64,000 nt of DNA from an uncultured Luminiphilus sp. (GCA_938091995.1 CALKNZ010000004.1:1-64000); one strand, 5' to 3'. Counted from the stretch's first letter, positions 27,461 to 37,232 are shown. Notes: a model not told the origin generated them from the sequence alone. Made by a program: numbers and translations.

Positions 27461-28561
27461 TTAAATCGGTATCCCGTGATCTATGGCATGCTCGCGCTCT
27501 GCTGGAGTGGCTACGCCGGGAACGTGATACAGCCCGTTTAAGGGGATTTGGCTTGCAAGCTCGCTGTTAGATTCGCCATAAAAGGTGCCGTACCACTTCC
27601 GATTATTCAGGAACGGACCCTCTGTCTTCATGGCCATAGGCCGGAGCGCTGGTGCTTTGTGTTGCCATATTTCGAAATCTTTGGAAAACGCATCGAGTGC
27701 TCCGGCTTGAACTTGCTTGGCCATCTCCTCATCTTCTGGACCAATGATTTCTCCCTGGGCCTTCACCAAGCAGCCGTGCCAGGCTTTGATGCGGCCATCG
27801 GACACCGGGGTGTTGGCGATCATCTCAAATTGGGTGGTGTCGCCCCACACCTGTTTGCTGAGAAGAACACCGGGACCCGTATACCATGTCGTGGTGTAAA
27901 GCATCACGCCGCCGTATAGGGTCATGGGTCCACCTTGGCGTTGAATAAGCACATGGTTTTTGATTTCATTCTCAAAATACTCACAGGGTGCGCCATGGGT
28001 AGGGCCCAGATGCCGATTGTCCGCCATGTTATCGAGGACTTCCTGTGGGTGAATATCGAGCTCGGGCAAATGGTCCAGGTGCCAATGTACCCATCCAGCT
28101 TCGTCCCATTGCTGCAGATACGGGGGTGGATAAAGTGGCTCGTTACCCTGTTCATCAAACCACATCATGATGCAGCCCATATTGTCGACCACGGGATATG
28201 ACCTGATGGAGGCAGATTTTGGGCACGGCCCATCGTGATACGGAATATCATCCACGTCACCCGCGGCGTTGTAACGCCAGCCGTGATACGGGCAGCGAAT
28301 AGCATCACCTTCAATGCGCTTACCACCGACGTCAGCTACGATTAACATGGCGCTGGTGTTTTTTCCCAGATGCGTGCCCATGTGTTTGCAATAGGCGTCC
28401 AGCATGACAGGCTTGCCGCTCTCGCCTCTATAGATTACGAAGTCTCGGTCAAAAAAGGTGACGCCTATTGGACTGGCATCTATCTCTCGGCTCTCTGCTA
28501 CGACAAACCAGCCACGGGGGAAGGTGTTGGGTCCTAAACCGTATTCAGTTGCTTTCGCCAC
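27461..28561 (-). CDS. Rieske oxygenase, KshA-like (3-ketosteroid 9-alpha-hydroxylase type)
   Basis: 366 residues. Rieske 2Fe-2S ligands lie in YCKHMGTH and CPYHGW. The mononuclear iron site is NMADNRHLGPTHG (Asp and two His). The segment HPQEVLDNMADN resembles KshA, which hydroxylates C9 of steroid nuclei. I use the GTG at 28561, preceded by AGGAG at 7 bp; the TTG at 28588 has no such site. It would need a separate KshB-type reductase, which is not in the window. Divergent from an acyl-CoA dehydrogenase pair. Confidence 0.82.
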   Translation of the reverse strand: MAKATEYGLGPNTFPRGWFVVAESREIDASPIGVTFFDRDFVIYRGESGKPVMLDAYCKHMGTHLGKNTSAMLIVADVGGKRIEGDAIRCPYHGWRYNAAGDVDDIPYHDGPCPKSASIRSYPVVDNMGCIMMWFDEQGNEPLYPPPYLQQWDEAGWVHWHLDHLPELDIHPQEVLDNMADNRHLGPTHGAPCEYFENEIKNHVLIQRQGGPMTLYGGVMLYTTTWYTGPGVLLSKQVWGDTTQFEMIANTPVSDGRIKAWHGCLVKAQGEIIGPEDEEMAKQVQAGALDAFSKDFEIWQHKAPALRPMAMKTEGPFLNNRKWYGTFYGESNSELASQIPLNGLYHVPGVATPAEREHAIDHGIPI

Positions 28562-28786
28562 TTCAAATCTCCTCTCAATACGGGTCAAGCCTGTGCCTTG
28601 GAATGATGTATGGGCTTTGATATTTCCCGTTTTGGTAAGTTAAAGGTAAAGGGCTTGCTTGGTCAAAACCTGCCGTTAAGGGGTCGTAGACAAAAAGGAC
28701 GATGACATCCTGCGATATGAGGGTAAGCATGGCCAAGCCATGAACGCACTGTGGCTGTGAAACCGTCCTTGGAGCGCACAGGTGTT

Positions 28787-29998
28787 ATGAAAGATAGAGA
28801 TGCATCGGTTTCTTTTCGCAGAGACATTAAATTCTGGCTGGAGAAAAACTGCCCCATCTCTCAGCGCCAGCCCATCGTACAAAAAGAGCAGATATGGGGG
28901 GGGCGTCAAAGGCATTTTCACAGTGACGATGCTCGTCTTTGGTTTGAGGCCGCTAGAGATCGTGGTTTCACGGCCCCGGAGTGGCCATCGCGTTATGGGG
29001 GCGCGGGTCTGAGTGTTGACCAAGCCAAGATTCTGAGAGAGGAGATGCAGACTTTGGGCTGTCGCCCACCACTGTATGATCAGGGACTTTGGCTGTTGGG
29101 TCCCGCACTGTTGGCGTTTGGATCGGAAGCGCAGAAGCTGCAGCATTTGCCGGCTATTTGTCGGGGTGAAATCCGGTGGGCTCAGGGTTATTCCGAGCCG
29201 TGTGCGGGTTCGGACTTGGCTAATCTGCAAACTAAAGCGGAGGACAATGGCGATTTTTTTAAGGTTAATGGTTCAAAGATTTGGACGACTAAAGCCGACA
29301 AGGCGGATTGGATTTTTTGTTTGGTTCGGACTGACGACTCAGGGCCAAAGCAACAGGGTATAAGTTTTCTATTGATTGACCTTGCCAGCGCCGGGGTGTC
29401 AGTTACGCCTATACCACTGCTTGGTGGGGAATCAGATTTTTGTCAGACGTTTTTTAGTGATGTGCTTGTACCCAAAGACAACCTTGTTGGTGAGCTGCAT
29501 GGGGGTTGGGCGGTGGCTAAGGAGGTGCTTCGGCATGAGCGCCAATTGATGGCTTCATTCGAAAGTATGGCTGAAAAACCGAAAGAGAATATCGTGGATC
29601 TGTTTAAGCAACATATCGGTAATCAGGACATCCATGGAATCTCTAACACTGACGTGCGTGACCGTTTAGCGACCCACCTCATGCGAGATGCCGCAGTAAA
29701 GCACCTTGGAGAGCGCATAGCGCGACAGCGCGAGGCCCGGTGTGCAGACCCCGGCTTGCCGCTTCTGATGAAGTATTTGAGCACCCGAGAAGTGCAACAG
29801 AAAAACGAAATAGTACTCGATATTTTAGGTGCTCGGGGTCTATCCCTTAGCAGCCCTGATGATCCGGAACTGTATGATTCTATGGTCAGGCAATGGGCGT
29901 TTGACAAAGCGTTAACGATTGCCGGTGGCACCTCAGAAATACAGCTTAATATTATCGCTAAGCGGGCACTTGAGCTGCCTTTTTCGGGCAGCTCATAA
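28787..29998 (+). CDS. Acyl-CoA dehydrogenase, first of a pair
   Basis: 403 residues from the ATG at 28787, which has an AGGTG ribosome site; a GTG at 28751 is the alternative. Family signatures are YSEPCAGSDLANLQTKA (substrate/FAD loop) and TIAGGTSEIQLNIIAKRALE at the C-terminus. The gene overlaps the next dehydrogenase gene (TAATG). Adjacent acyl-CoA dehydrogenase pairs in steroid degraders often form an alpha2-beta2 enzyme acting on sterol side-chain CoA esters; that is the inferred role here. Confidence 0.85.
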   Translation: MKDRDASVSFRRDIKFWLEKNCPISQRQPIVQKEQIWGGRQRHFHSDDARLWFEAARDRGFTAPEWPSRYGGAGLSVDQAKILREEMQTLGCRPPLYDQGLWLLGPALLAFGSEAQKLQHLPAICRGEIRWAQGYSEPCAGSDLANLQTKAEDNGDFFKVNGSKIWTTKADKADWIFCLVRTDDSGPKQQGISFLLIDLASAGVSVTPIPLLGGESDFCQTFFSDVLVPKDNLVGELHGGWAVAKEVLRHERQLMASFESMAEKPKENIVDLFKQHIGNQDIHGISNTDVRDRLATHLMRDAAVKHLGERIARQREARCADPGLPLLMKYLSTREVQQKNEIVLDILGARGLSLSSPDDPELYDSMVRQWAFDKALTIAGGTSEIQLNIIAKRALELPFSGSS

Positions 29999-31101
29999 TG
30001 ATACTGACTTCCGAGCAGAAACTTTTTACGGATAGCCTTGCGAGCTTTCTATCGAGTCATTTGCCTGTTGCTGCTTTACGGGTTTTGCGTGATGCGCCGC
30101 TGTCAACAGCCTATGATCGCGACCTTTGGCGCCAAATGGTGGCTTTGGGTGTCAGCAGTATCACGGTGCCAACAGCCCTAGGGGGCGCAGAGTTTGGCTG
30201 GCTTGCCATGGGCGCGGTAGCACAAGAGATGGGACGAAGATTATCTCCAACCCCGCTGCTTTCTAGCGCGGTGCTTGCTCAGGGTGCTCTTATACAATGC
30301 GCCAATATTGATCAAATCAACCGTTACTTACCCGATTTGCTAAACGGCAGCGAGGTGTGGACCGTAGCCTTCGAAGAGTGCGTGCATTTTTCGCCCGAGA
30401 AGGTGTCGACTAAAATGAGCGCTCGGGGTCTTGGCGGCGGCAAGTGCATGGTTCTCGATGGTGCGGCTGCAGACCGCGTGGTTATCAGTGCACTGACTGC
30501 ACAGGGGCAGTGGGGTTTGTGTGTGGTTGAGGCTGACGCGCCTGGGATTACGCAGACTCCGGCACGACTTATGGACGGACGTCAATATGTCGACTTTGAG
30601 TTTACTGATGTCCCTCAGTCGGCCTGCGATTGGTTTTTAGGTGAGACTGTTGCAACTGGCTGGACTCAGACTTTGAATCAGGGAATGGTGGTGCTGGCCG
30701 CTGAAATGTTAGGCAGTGCCAGAGAGTTATTTGAACGCACCGTCACGTATTTGAAGGAACGTGAACAGTTCGACGTTAAAATTGGAAGCTTCCAAGCTCT
30801 GCAGCATCGAGCGGCCCATATGTACAGTGAACTGGAACTCAGTCAAGCCGCTGTCGATGCCGCACTGGCAAGTTTTGATTCTGGGCGGGGAGATCATTCA
30901 GCTTTGGCCAGCGCAGCGAAAGCCTTAACTAATGCTTGTTTTCAACTGATCAGTGATGAAGCCGTGCAAATGCACGGAGGCATGGGGGTAACCGATGAGC
31001 TGGATATTGGTTTATTTTTAAAGCGCTCTAGGGTCTGCAATCAGTTGCTGGGCAATGCTTACTGGCATCGTCGACGTTACGCCGAGCGCTTTGAGTTTTA
31101 G
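29998..31101 (+). CDS. Acyl-CoA dehydrogenase, second of a pair
   Basis: 367 residues. It begins on the last base of the preceding stop codon, so the two are translated together. The C-terminal segment QMHGGMGVTDELDIGLFLKR is typical of the family, and the N-terminal helical domain is present. The FAD-loop Ser/Thr region (VAFEECVHFSPEKVST) is less conserved than in the first copy, as in the partner subunits of heteromeric sterol side-chain dehydrogenases. Which subunit carries the catalytic base cannot be decided by eye. Confidence 0.8.
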   Translation: MILTSEQKLFTDSLASFLSSHLPVAALRVLRDAPLSTAYDRDLWRQMVALGVSSITVPTALGGAEFGWLAMGAVAQEMGRRLSPTPLLSSAVLAQGALIQCANIDQINRYLPDLLNGSEVWTVAFEECVHFSPEKVSTKMSARGLGGGKCMVLDGAAADRVVISALTAQGQWGLCVVEADAPGITQTPARLMDGRQYVDFEFTDVPQSACDWFLGETVATGWTQTLNQGMVVLAAEMLGSARELFERTVTYLKEREQFDVKIGSFQALQHRAAHMYSELELSQAAVDAALASFDSGRGDHSALASAAKALTNACFQLISDEAVQMHGGMGVTDELDIGLFLKRSRVCNQLLGNAYWHRRRYAERFEF

Positions 31102-31179
31102 GCATCCGTTGTTGCTGCCATGTCCACATGAAAATATGGTCAGCGGGACTCCGTTCCAGATCGCACCTTAAGGCCCTTG

Positions 31180-32181
31180 TCAGTGCGGTTCTACAAGGAA
31201 CTGATCATACCAACGTCGAAATTTAGCAAAAGGCCCATCCCCGTCACACAGTAGTGGGCGCTCAAAATACTTTTTGCGTTGCCAGATGATTTGATCCTCT
31301 TCCATCTGCTGACAAATATTGGCAATGATCGCCTGTCCCACGCTCTTTCCCAGCGTATCAGCGGTGGCTTTGGGTTGAATAAAAGCATACATAGCATGGC
31401 TGATTTCGCGTTCTACCGGCGTAATATTGGCGAGCAGTATCGTGTCGTAAATGCCGCTGAAGCGCACTACCGATAAGCCTGTGCCATAACTCCGGGTTTC
31501 GATGGCACCGTCGACGACGCCACGAGGCGTGGGTTGTCGTGTGACAAATTTTGCGTGGCGCTTGTAGCCATCAAACGACTGAATCTCAGTTGTAGGCAAC
31601 TCTGAAGTACCGTGTACAAAGTGAAAGTGCGCGCCGTCGACGCCGTTCTCACCGATTTCTTGCATGTGAGCGTGAATCTCCCACTCATGCCGGTCAAAGT
31701 TGGTCCATTGTGTATTGCCACTTAGGGCTTCGTCGATACTCTCGGGTTCCCAAGTGGGCGCTTCTTTGTTGGGGTGATACCACACAAGTATCTGTTGATT
31801 AATTTCTCTAACTTCCCATGCCCCTAGAATAGATTCGCCTTTGGCCACCCGGGGAGGGGTGTTCGTGGCGTAGGGAATGTGAGTGCACTGCCCCTCGCCA
31901 TTCCATTGCCAGCCGTGAAAGGGGCATTCGAGGCTTTCGCCTACGACCCGGGGCCCTTTGCCGGCGTTGTCGCGAATGCCATAGCCCAAGTGAGCGCCCA
32001 TATGTGGACAATAAGCGTCAACAACTCGAGCAGCTCCACTTTCTGTTCTGAAGGCGACTAGCTCTTGTCCGAAGTAGTGCAGGGGAATAGCGTCACCAAC
32101 CTCAAGGTCGCTAGCGAATAAAACTTGAAACCATCCCATGGGAATGGGAAGAGGGCACCGTGGGGAGTCACTCGCAATCAT
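31180..32181 (-). CDS. Rieske oxygenase, KshA-like
   Basis: 333 residues with Rieske ligands YCPHMGAH and CPFHGW, and the mononuclear iron motif ENGVDGAHFHFVHG. It is closer in layout to the third Rieske protein at 44430-45395 than to the one at 27461-28561. Probable ring hydroxylase for a steroid or terpenoid nucleus. It converges with the acyl-CoA dehydrogenase pair. The region upstream holds an acyl-CoA synthetase remnant on the other strand. Confidence 0.82.
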   Translation of the reverse strand: MIASDSPRCPLPIPMGWFQVLFASDLEVGDAIPLHYFGQELVAFRTESGAARVVDAYCPHMGAHLGYGIRDNAGKGPRVVGESLECPFHGWQWNGEGQCTHIPYATNTPPRVAKGESILGAWEVREINQQILVWYHPNKEAPTWEPESIDEALSGNTQWTNFDRHEWEIHAHMQEIGENGVDGAHFHFVHGTSELPTTEIQSFDGYKRHAKFVTRQPTPRGVVDGAIETRSYGTGLSVVRFSGIYDTILLANITPVEREISHAMYAFIQPKATADTLGKSVGQAIIANICQQMEEDQIIWQRKKYFERPLLCDGDGPFAKFRRWYDQFLVEPH

Positions 32182-32286
32182 TATTCAAAGCTCTCAGTTG
32201 TTCGTTGCATTAAGCGCAGTTTACTTGAGGTCAGCTTTGAAAAATTACCCCAGATGGTCTACTCAAGATATCGATGATTTGAGCGG

Positions 32287-32635
32287 GATTTAGGTCGAGG
32301 ATCAGTACGCTTGAAAGATATTGTCATTCGAGGTGGCGAAAACATCTTTCCGGGGGAAACCGATCGGCCCTGTTACTCATTGAGGAGCGTTGTGTAGTGC
32401 GCTGTTTTTGGAGTACGAGATGAGCGGCTAGGCGAGGAGTTAGCCATGTTTATTTATTCTGGCCCCAGGGGGGTAATTAACCTTGGACGAGGTTAGGGCT
32501 GACCTTCAGCAGCTCATTGCCGGTTATAAGGTGTCCCGCTATGTCAGCATTCAAGGTTAACCCTTGTCGAGAGGGGCGACAGAAAATTTCGATAAGCGCC
32601 TTAATCGACAGCGCTTTATTGCCGAGCAGCTCTAA
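32287..32635 (+). pseudogene. Decayed C-terminal fragment of an acyl-CoA synthetase (AMP-binding family)
   Basis: No open frame survives, but conceptual translation gives LKDIVIRGGENIFPGE, then AVFGVRDERLGEELAMFIY, LDEVRADLQQLIAGYKVSRY and RGATENFDKRLNRQRFIAEQ before a TAA. These are the consecutive C-terminal motifs of FadD-like ligases, including the catalytic-Lys region near its end (here Asn-Phe-Asp-Lys). The damage visible is loss of the whole N-terminal part, an in-frame TAG just before CAVFG, a +1 shift after YSGPRG near 32473, and a TAA after VSIQG. It fills most of the 512-bp gap between the Rieske gene and the next SDR. Confidence 0.85.
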
Positions 32636-32693
32636 TTTATTGCACATTCACTAACTATGGGTTGGGGAGAAATACCCCCAAAGGCTCATTGAA

Positions 32694-33470
32694 TTACAGC
32701 CCATAGCCCCCGTCGACAGGAATTAACTGCCCAGTGGTATAACCTGAGGCCGAGGAGCTTAGAAAAACTGCCATTCGCGCCACTTCTTCTGGAGTTCCAA
32801 AACGTTTCATGGGAAGGTTGTTTTTGACCTGCGCCACCCAGTCGTCGTCAAACACCCCCTGCTGTCTGAGACGCAGAAATATTCCTGTTTCAATGACCCC
32901 GATAGCAATGCTGTTAGCCCGAATATTGTACTGACCCTCCTCTTTTGCGACTCCTTTGATCAGTTCTTCAATGGCTGCCTTTGGTGCTACAGAGAGAATG
33001 TCTAGCGGAGGGTAGCGCAGCAGACCCGCCGAACTGATGTGAACGTAGCTGCCGCCACCCCCAGCCCGTAAGTGGGGTAGTGTGGTATAGATAGCATTGA
33101 AGACGCCCTCCGCATCGGCTCGGAGAACACGCTGCCACAACTCGGGTGTTAAATCGGCAATACTCACTTGAGGGATGTCATACCCTGTTGCAATAAACAC
33201 TGACTGTAATCGTCCGAGCTCGGTCACCTGCTTGACGCAGTGATCAATGCTGGCCAAGTCTTGGAGAGAGACCTGGGCGGTGGTGACGATGCCACCGCTG
33301 CTGCGAAGGTCGTTGGCGACTTGTTCGGCCCGTTCGCGATTGCTTTGATAGGTAATACAAACTGGCACATGCTGTGCCGCCAATTCGGCCGCAATTGCAC
33401 TACCTACACCTCCGCTACCGCCTAAGACGAGGGCACTACCCTCTGAGTCATGCGCATTAGAATTTGGCAT
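32694..33470 (-). CDS. SDR family protein, FabL-like, lacking the catalytic tyrosine
   Basis: 258 residues from the ATG at 33470 (AGGA ribosome site; a TTG at 33500 is an unlikely alternative). The cofactor motif ALVLGGSGGVGSAIA is intact and the C-terminus VDGGYGL is typical. Around the active site it reads RYPPLDILSVAPKAAIEEL. The Lys is present, but the Tyr of the usual YxxxK (or FabL-type Yx6K) is not at the expected spacing. It may use another residue or have changed function. Monocistronic, next to the TonB receptor. Confidence 0.78.
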   Translation of the reverse strand: MPNSNAHDSEGSALVLGGSGGVGSAIAAELAAQHVPVCITYQSNRERAEQVANDLRSSGGIVTTAQVSLQDLASIDHCVKQVTELGRLQSVFIATGYDIPQVSIADLTPELWQRVLRADAEGVFNAIYTTLPHLRAGGGGSYVHISSAGLLRYPPLDILSVAPKAAIEELIKGVAKEEGQYNIRANSIAIGVIETGIFLRLRQQGVFDDDWVAQVKNNLPMKRFGTPEEVARMAVFLSSSASGYTTGQLIPVDGGYGL

Positions 33471-33572
33471 ATATAAATCCTTTTTATCGCTAAGAAACAA
33501 TAACCTACAAGGCGTTAATAAATACTTTCTAGATTGGTTTTCAGTTTCTAATTGACGATCTGGTGGTGCAAA

Positions 33573-33596
33573 AAAAACCGCCCTAGGGCGGTTTTT
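33573..33596. terminator. Strong intrinsic terminator, usable from both strands
   Basis: AAAAACCGCCCTAGGGCGGTTTTT is a perfect GC-rich stem flanked by A and T runs. It lies 16 bp beyond the stop of the TonB receptor gene, so it most probably ends that transcript. Confidence 0.92.
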
Positions 33597-33611
33597 CGGC
33601 GGTCTGTGTTT

Positions 33612-36305
33612 TTACATAGAGACCGAGATGTCAACGCCATAGGTTGCTGGATTGCCCCATTGGTGCACGGGTAATCCTAGGTCCGCTCCCAGGTTATAAC
33701 CGAAGGTGCGGTAGTCTTCATCGGTAATGTTTTGGCCCCATGCTGAAACCTTGACCTCGGTACCACCACTTGCCTCATAGGCCCAGGTAAGTCGGGTGTT
33801 AACCAAAGTTCTTGACTGGTTAACAGGCTGCTGATAGTTGACAGGTATTTGAGGCTGACCCGCCGCTGTGTAAAGTGAGGTGGATGCCCCGATGCTTTGC
33901 GTCGCATCCTGATAGTTCCCCGACAGATTAAAGCTTACGACATGTTTACCCCTGCGCAGCACGTCCCAGTCTAGGGCTAGGTAGGCGGAGTTCTCAGGTG
34001 CTAGACCCTCAGTTGGCGTGATAGTGAGACCAAGGTAGGGAGGAAACGCGTCGTAGCTGCCGTCGATGTAACTATAGTTACCCGTTAGCTGTAGTCGATC
34101 GGTGATCAACCACGCGGCCTCTATTTCTAAGCCTTCTCGACTCAATTTCGCGGCGTTATCAATCTCGGTGGACAGGCCATTGGCATCACTTTTTACCGTG
34201 CTGATCTGTACATCATCATAGTCATAGCTATACAGCGAGGCGTTAAAACGGAATCGACCATCCGCAAGGACTGACTTAAAGCCTACCTCAACGCTCTCAA
34301 TGGTCTCTTCATCGAAGGCGTCGCCCATCATGGTGACGGTGTTGTAGCTTCCGCCGTTGAAGCCGCCGGATCGATAGCCGGTCGTATAGCTAGCGTACAC
34401 ATTGAAGTTATCGGAGAAGGTGTACTGTGCTACGAGTCGACCGCTTGTGTTGTCAAACTTTTGAGACTCTGATTGACCGTATACACCCGCAGTCTCGGGA
34501 ATAGTGTCAATCTCATCAAGGGACCAGACATAGCCCGTGGTAAGATCACGGGGAATATCGATCACTACGCCTTGGGTCGCAAGTACTGCGGCCTCGTTAA
34601 TTGCAGCCCCTACATAGCCACCGACACCACCCAATGCGGCATCGCGCCACAACCAGGTCATATCTTTCGTTTCCTCGGTGTAGCGCAGTCCGGCTGTTAG
34701 TGCCAACTTGCCGTCACCCGGCCGCCAGGTCGTCTCGCCGAAGACCGACCAAGCATCGCCTCCATTATCGAAGGAGCGCGCTTGGGAGCCGTTGGCTAGC
34801 GGGAACGTTGCATTTTGCACGTTGCGGAAACTGCCTTCGTCTTCCCAGTAAAAGAAACCTCCGGCCCAGTCAAAATTGCCCGTAGTTCCCACGATTTGCA
34901 GTTCGTGACTATCTTGCTCGTATTCATTTAAAGCGTAGGTAGAAAATACTGGCGCGCTACCGAATTCATTGATCGTGTCGACCATCAGGAGACCAAGATT
35001 AATGTTTTCCATAATGTAGTCAGTGATGGGTACGACAAAGCCAGGCGCTAATTGAATCTCTGAAGGCACGACCCCAGTAAGGAAAGCACCACCTACCGTT
35101 TGCAGAATGAGATCATGCATAACACCTGAACTCACCGAGTTGTCCATACCATCAAGGTCTTGTGACGTGAACGCGGTTACGTCGCGGTGTCCAAACATGT
35201 ATTTAATGTCGATGTTGTCAGTGAGTTCAAACTGCACTTTAAAGGTGTGAGCCTCGGTTTCCTGGCTATTGTAGCTGTCAAAATCACTCGATCCAGTTTC
35301 TGGGTTGCTACTTACCCCGTCTAAAACCCCTTGTCCCCAGGTGGCGTAATCAGCACTCCATTGGAGGTATTGCCCCACTTGTGGTGCGGGTAAATTAGGC
35401 AGAACGAAGGCTTGTACGAAGGACGCAATACCGCCTACGGTTTGCAGACGTGAGTCGCTTTCAATAGGCACGGACGTAAGGTCCCCGCCTGCACCGGCAT
35501 ACCCTGCAACTGCTGCGTATGTCGGATTTAGCCCGCTGACAACACTGTGGTTATCGCGTTCGTCTGAGACGTCATCGTTGGTATAAATATAGTCTATCGT
35601 CAGCCTATCAGTAACATCCCACTGAAGTGCCATACGATAACCGCTTCGGTCGGTGCTGTTGAAACCATCCTGAAAGGGGTTGGTGTTGTCCCAAAAAGCA
35701 TCCCGATCACGCTGGTAATAAGAGGCCGCCACTCTAAGATTGTCAGTAAGAGGAACATCTATACGGCCCGATAAATCACGCTGATTGTAGTTTCCTGCCG
35801 TTGCCCGGAGATCTACGCCTAATTCATCACTTGGGGCTTTGGAGACGAAATTGATTGCGCCGGCAATCGTATTGCGGCCGTATAGTGTGCCCTGCGGCCC
35901 TTTCAGAATTTCTATCCGCTCTAAATCCGTGATGTCCATGCCAGAGCCGACGACTTTACCGATGTAAATACCATCAATATATCGAGCTGTGCCAGGGTCA
36001 ACCGACAGGTTGGGTGAGCCGTCGCCAATGCCGCGGATATTTAAGCCAACATCATTGGTCGTGCCGGGAGGTGCATAACCCTGCACGCCAGCAACTTGAT
36101 CTACGAGGTCCATAGCACTTTTTATGCCCCTCGACTGAATCTCCTCAGAACTCAGGACCTGTATGGAAATCGGCGTCTCTTGCAGATTTGCCTCACGACG
36201 TTCTGCAGTAACGATGACCTCCTCAAGCTGGGCCAACGCACTTTCAGCAGAGAGAGCGCACACAACCGCGGTGGCAAGTAGGGACTTCGGGATGGATGGC
36301 TTCAT
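33612..36305 (-). CDS. TonB-dependent outer-membrane receptor
   Basis: 897 residues. A signal peptide ends near ALAQ (about residue 25), followed by the TonB box EEVIVTAERR, the plug domain (QETPISIQVLSSEEIQSRG; GPQGTLYGRNTIAGAIN) and a beta-barrel with C-terminal NPATYGVDISVSM. This type is common in Sphingomonads and marine Gammaproteobacteria near catabolic genes for aromatic, terpenoid or steroid compounds. It probably imports the substrate of the surrounding enzymes, but the ligand cannot be read from sequence. The 183-bp 5' flank (36306-36488) shows no operator that I recognise. Confidence 0.92.
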   Translation of the reverse strand: MKPSIPKSLLATAVVCALSAESALAQLEEVIVTAERREANLQETPISIQVLSSEEIQSRGIKSAMDLVDQVAGVQGYAPPGTTNDVGLNIRGIGDGSPNLSVDPGTARYIDGIYIGKVVGSGMDITDLERIEILKGPQGTLYGRNTIAGAINFVSKAPSDELGVDLRATAGNYNQRDLSGRIDVPLTDNLRVAASYYQRDRDAFWDNTNPFQDGFNSTDRSGYRMALQWDVTDRLTIDYIYTNDDVSDERDNHSVVSGLNPTYAAVAGYAGAGGDLTSVPIESDSRLQTVGGIASFVQAFVLPNLPAPQVGQYLQWSADYATWGQGVLDGVSSNPETGSSDFDSYNSQETEAHTFKVQFELTDNIDIKYMFGHRDVTAFTSQDLDGMDNSVSSGVMHDLILQTVGGAFLTGVVPSEIQLAPGFVVPITDYIMENINLGLLMVDTINEFGSAPVFSTYALNEYEQDSHELQIVGTTGNFDWAGGFFYWEDEGSFRNVQNATFPLANGSQARSFDNGGDAWSVFGETTWRPGDGKLALTAGLRYTEETKDMTWLWRDAALGGVGGYVGAAINEAAVLATQGVVIDIPRDLTTGYVWSLDEIDTIPETAGVYGQSESQKFDNTSGRLVAQYTFSDNFNVYASYTTGYRSGGFNGGSYNTVTMMGDAFDEETIESVEVGFKSVLADGRFRFNASLYSYDYDDVQISTVKSDANGLSTEIDNAAKLSREGLEIEAAWLITDRLQLTGNYSYIDGSYDAFPPYLGLTITPTEGLAPENSAYLALDWDVLRRGKHVVSFNLSGNYQDATQSIGASTSLYTAAGQPQIPVNYQQPVNQSRTLVNTRLTWAYEASGGTEVKVSAWGQNITDEDYRTFGYNLGADLGLPVHQWGNPATYGVDISVSM

Positions 36306-36488
36306 GAAATCGACCTCTTTTTTTAGAATATTTGCAGGGACCCAGTATCTGTTTTGTTATCTGTCGCGATTGTGTCGTGGATTGGTGAATAATTGAATAC
36401 AGCAAATGGACTATCACAAATCGTCCGGGTATATCCCTGATTGCTGAGTATAGATAGGTCCGGCTCGACACCCGTGACCGTGCAAGCC

Positions 36489-37232
36489 TTAGAAATAGGG
36501 GACCTGCACGGTAGATGAGTTATCCACCCTGATTTCCGCACCGTTGATATGTCGGGCACCCTGCGAGGCCAAAAAGCAGATGACGTCAGCAACAGCTGCC
36601 GGCTCACAGGCAAACTCCATAGCTCTCGCGCCTTTATCAGGATCCATCTCGGGAAAATTACCCTGCATGCGAGTAATCATATCGGTGAAGATACCGTCGG
36701 GGTGCACTGAATTACAGCGAATGGGGAAACCATTGGTCTGACAATAAACTGCGGTGCTCACGGTGAGGTTCCGCACGGCAGCCTTGGTCGCGCCATAGGC
36801 TGCAAAGTGAGGATAGCCGCCCACTGCAGACGTTGATGACATATTGATGATAGAGGCGGCCGCACTCTTTTTCATGAGCGGCAGTAATGTCTTCATGCCG
36901 AGAAATATGGAGGTGCAATTGACCTGCATAATGGTATTGAAGTCATCTAGCGACTGATCCTCGATATGGTAAGCCATGAGAATCGCAGCGTTATTTACGA
37001 GTATGTCTAGGCGACCATATTCCTGCTCAAGCCAAGCGGCTAAGGACTGCCAATCAGCTTCACTGGTGACATCATGCTGCCGGTATACCACGCCCTCTGG
37101 CGGTGTTTCTTCAATCACTCTGATGTCGGTGCCGATGACAATGCAGCCTTCAGCCGCGAGTTTTTCTACGGCGGATTGGCCCACACCACCTGCGGCTCCC
37201 GTCACCAATGCAACCCGTTGTTTCGTTTCCAT
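36489..37232 (-). CDS. Short-chain dehydrogenase/reductase
   Basis: 247 residues from the ATG at 37232 (GGAG 10 bp upstream); an ATG at 37265 adds 11 residues. The cofactor motif is ALVTGAAGGVG; the catalytic Ser is in NMSSTSAVGG, and YGATK gives the Tyr and Lys. The conserved HPDGIFTDM loop follows. Classical SDR, probably a hydroxysteroid or alcohol dehydrogenase by context. Divergent from the SDR at 37386. Confidence 0.85.
   Translation of the reverse strand: METKQRVALVTGAAGGVGQSAVEKLAAEGCIVIGTDIRVIEETPPEGVVYRQHDVTSEADWQSLAAWLEQEYGRLDILVNNAAILMAYHIEDQSLDDFNTIMQVNCTSIFLGMKTLLPLMKKSAAASIINMSSTSAVGGYPHFAAYGATKAAVRNLTVSTAVYCQTNGFPIRCNSVHPDGIFTDMITRMQGNFPEMDPDKGARAMEFACEPAAVADVICFLASQGARHINGAEIRVDNSSTVQVPYF

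Noticed and set aside
28589-28786. GTTTTG...CAAAAC arms in the divergent Rieske/acyl-CoA dehydrogenase promoter region
   Set aside because: The arms are short and about 25 bp apart, and they do not match the AAACA-N-TGTTT palindromes; no support beyond chance.
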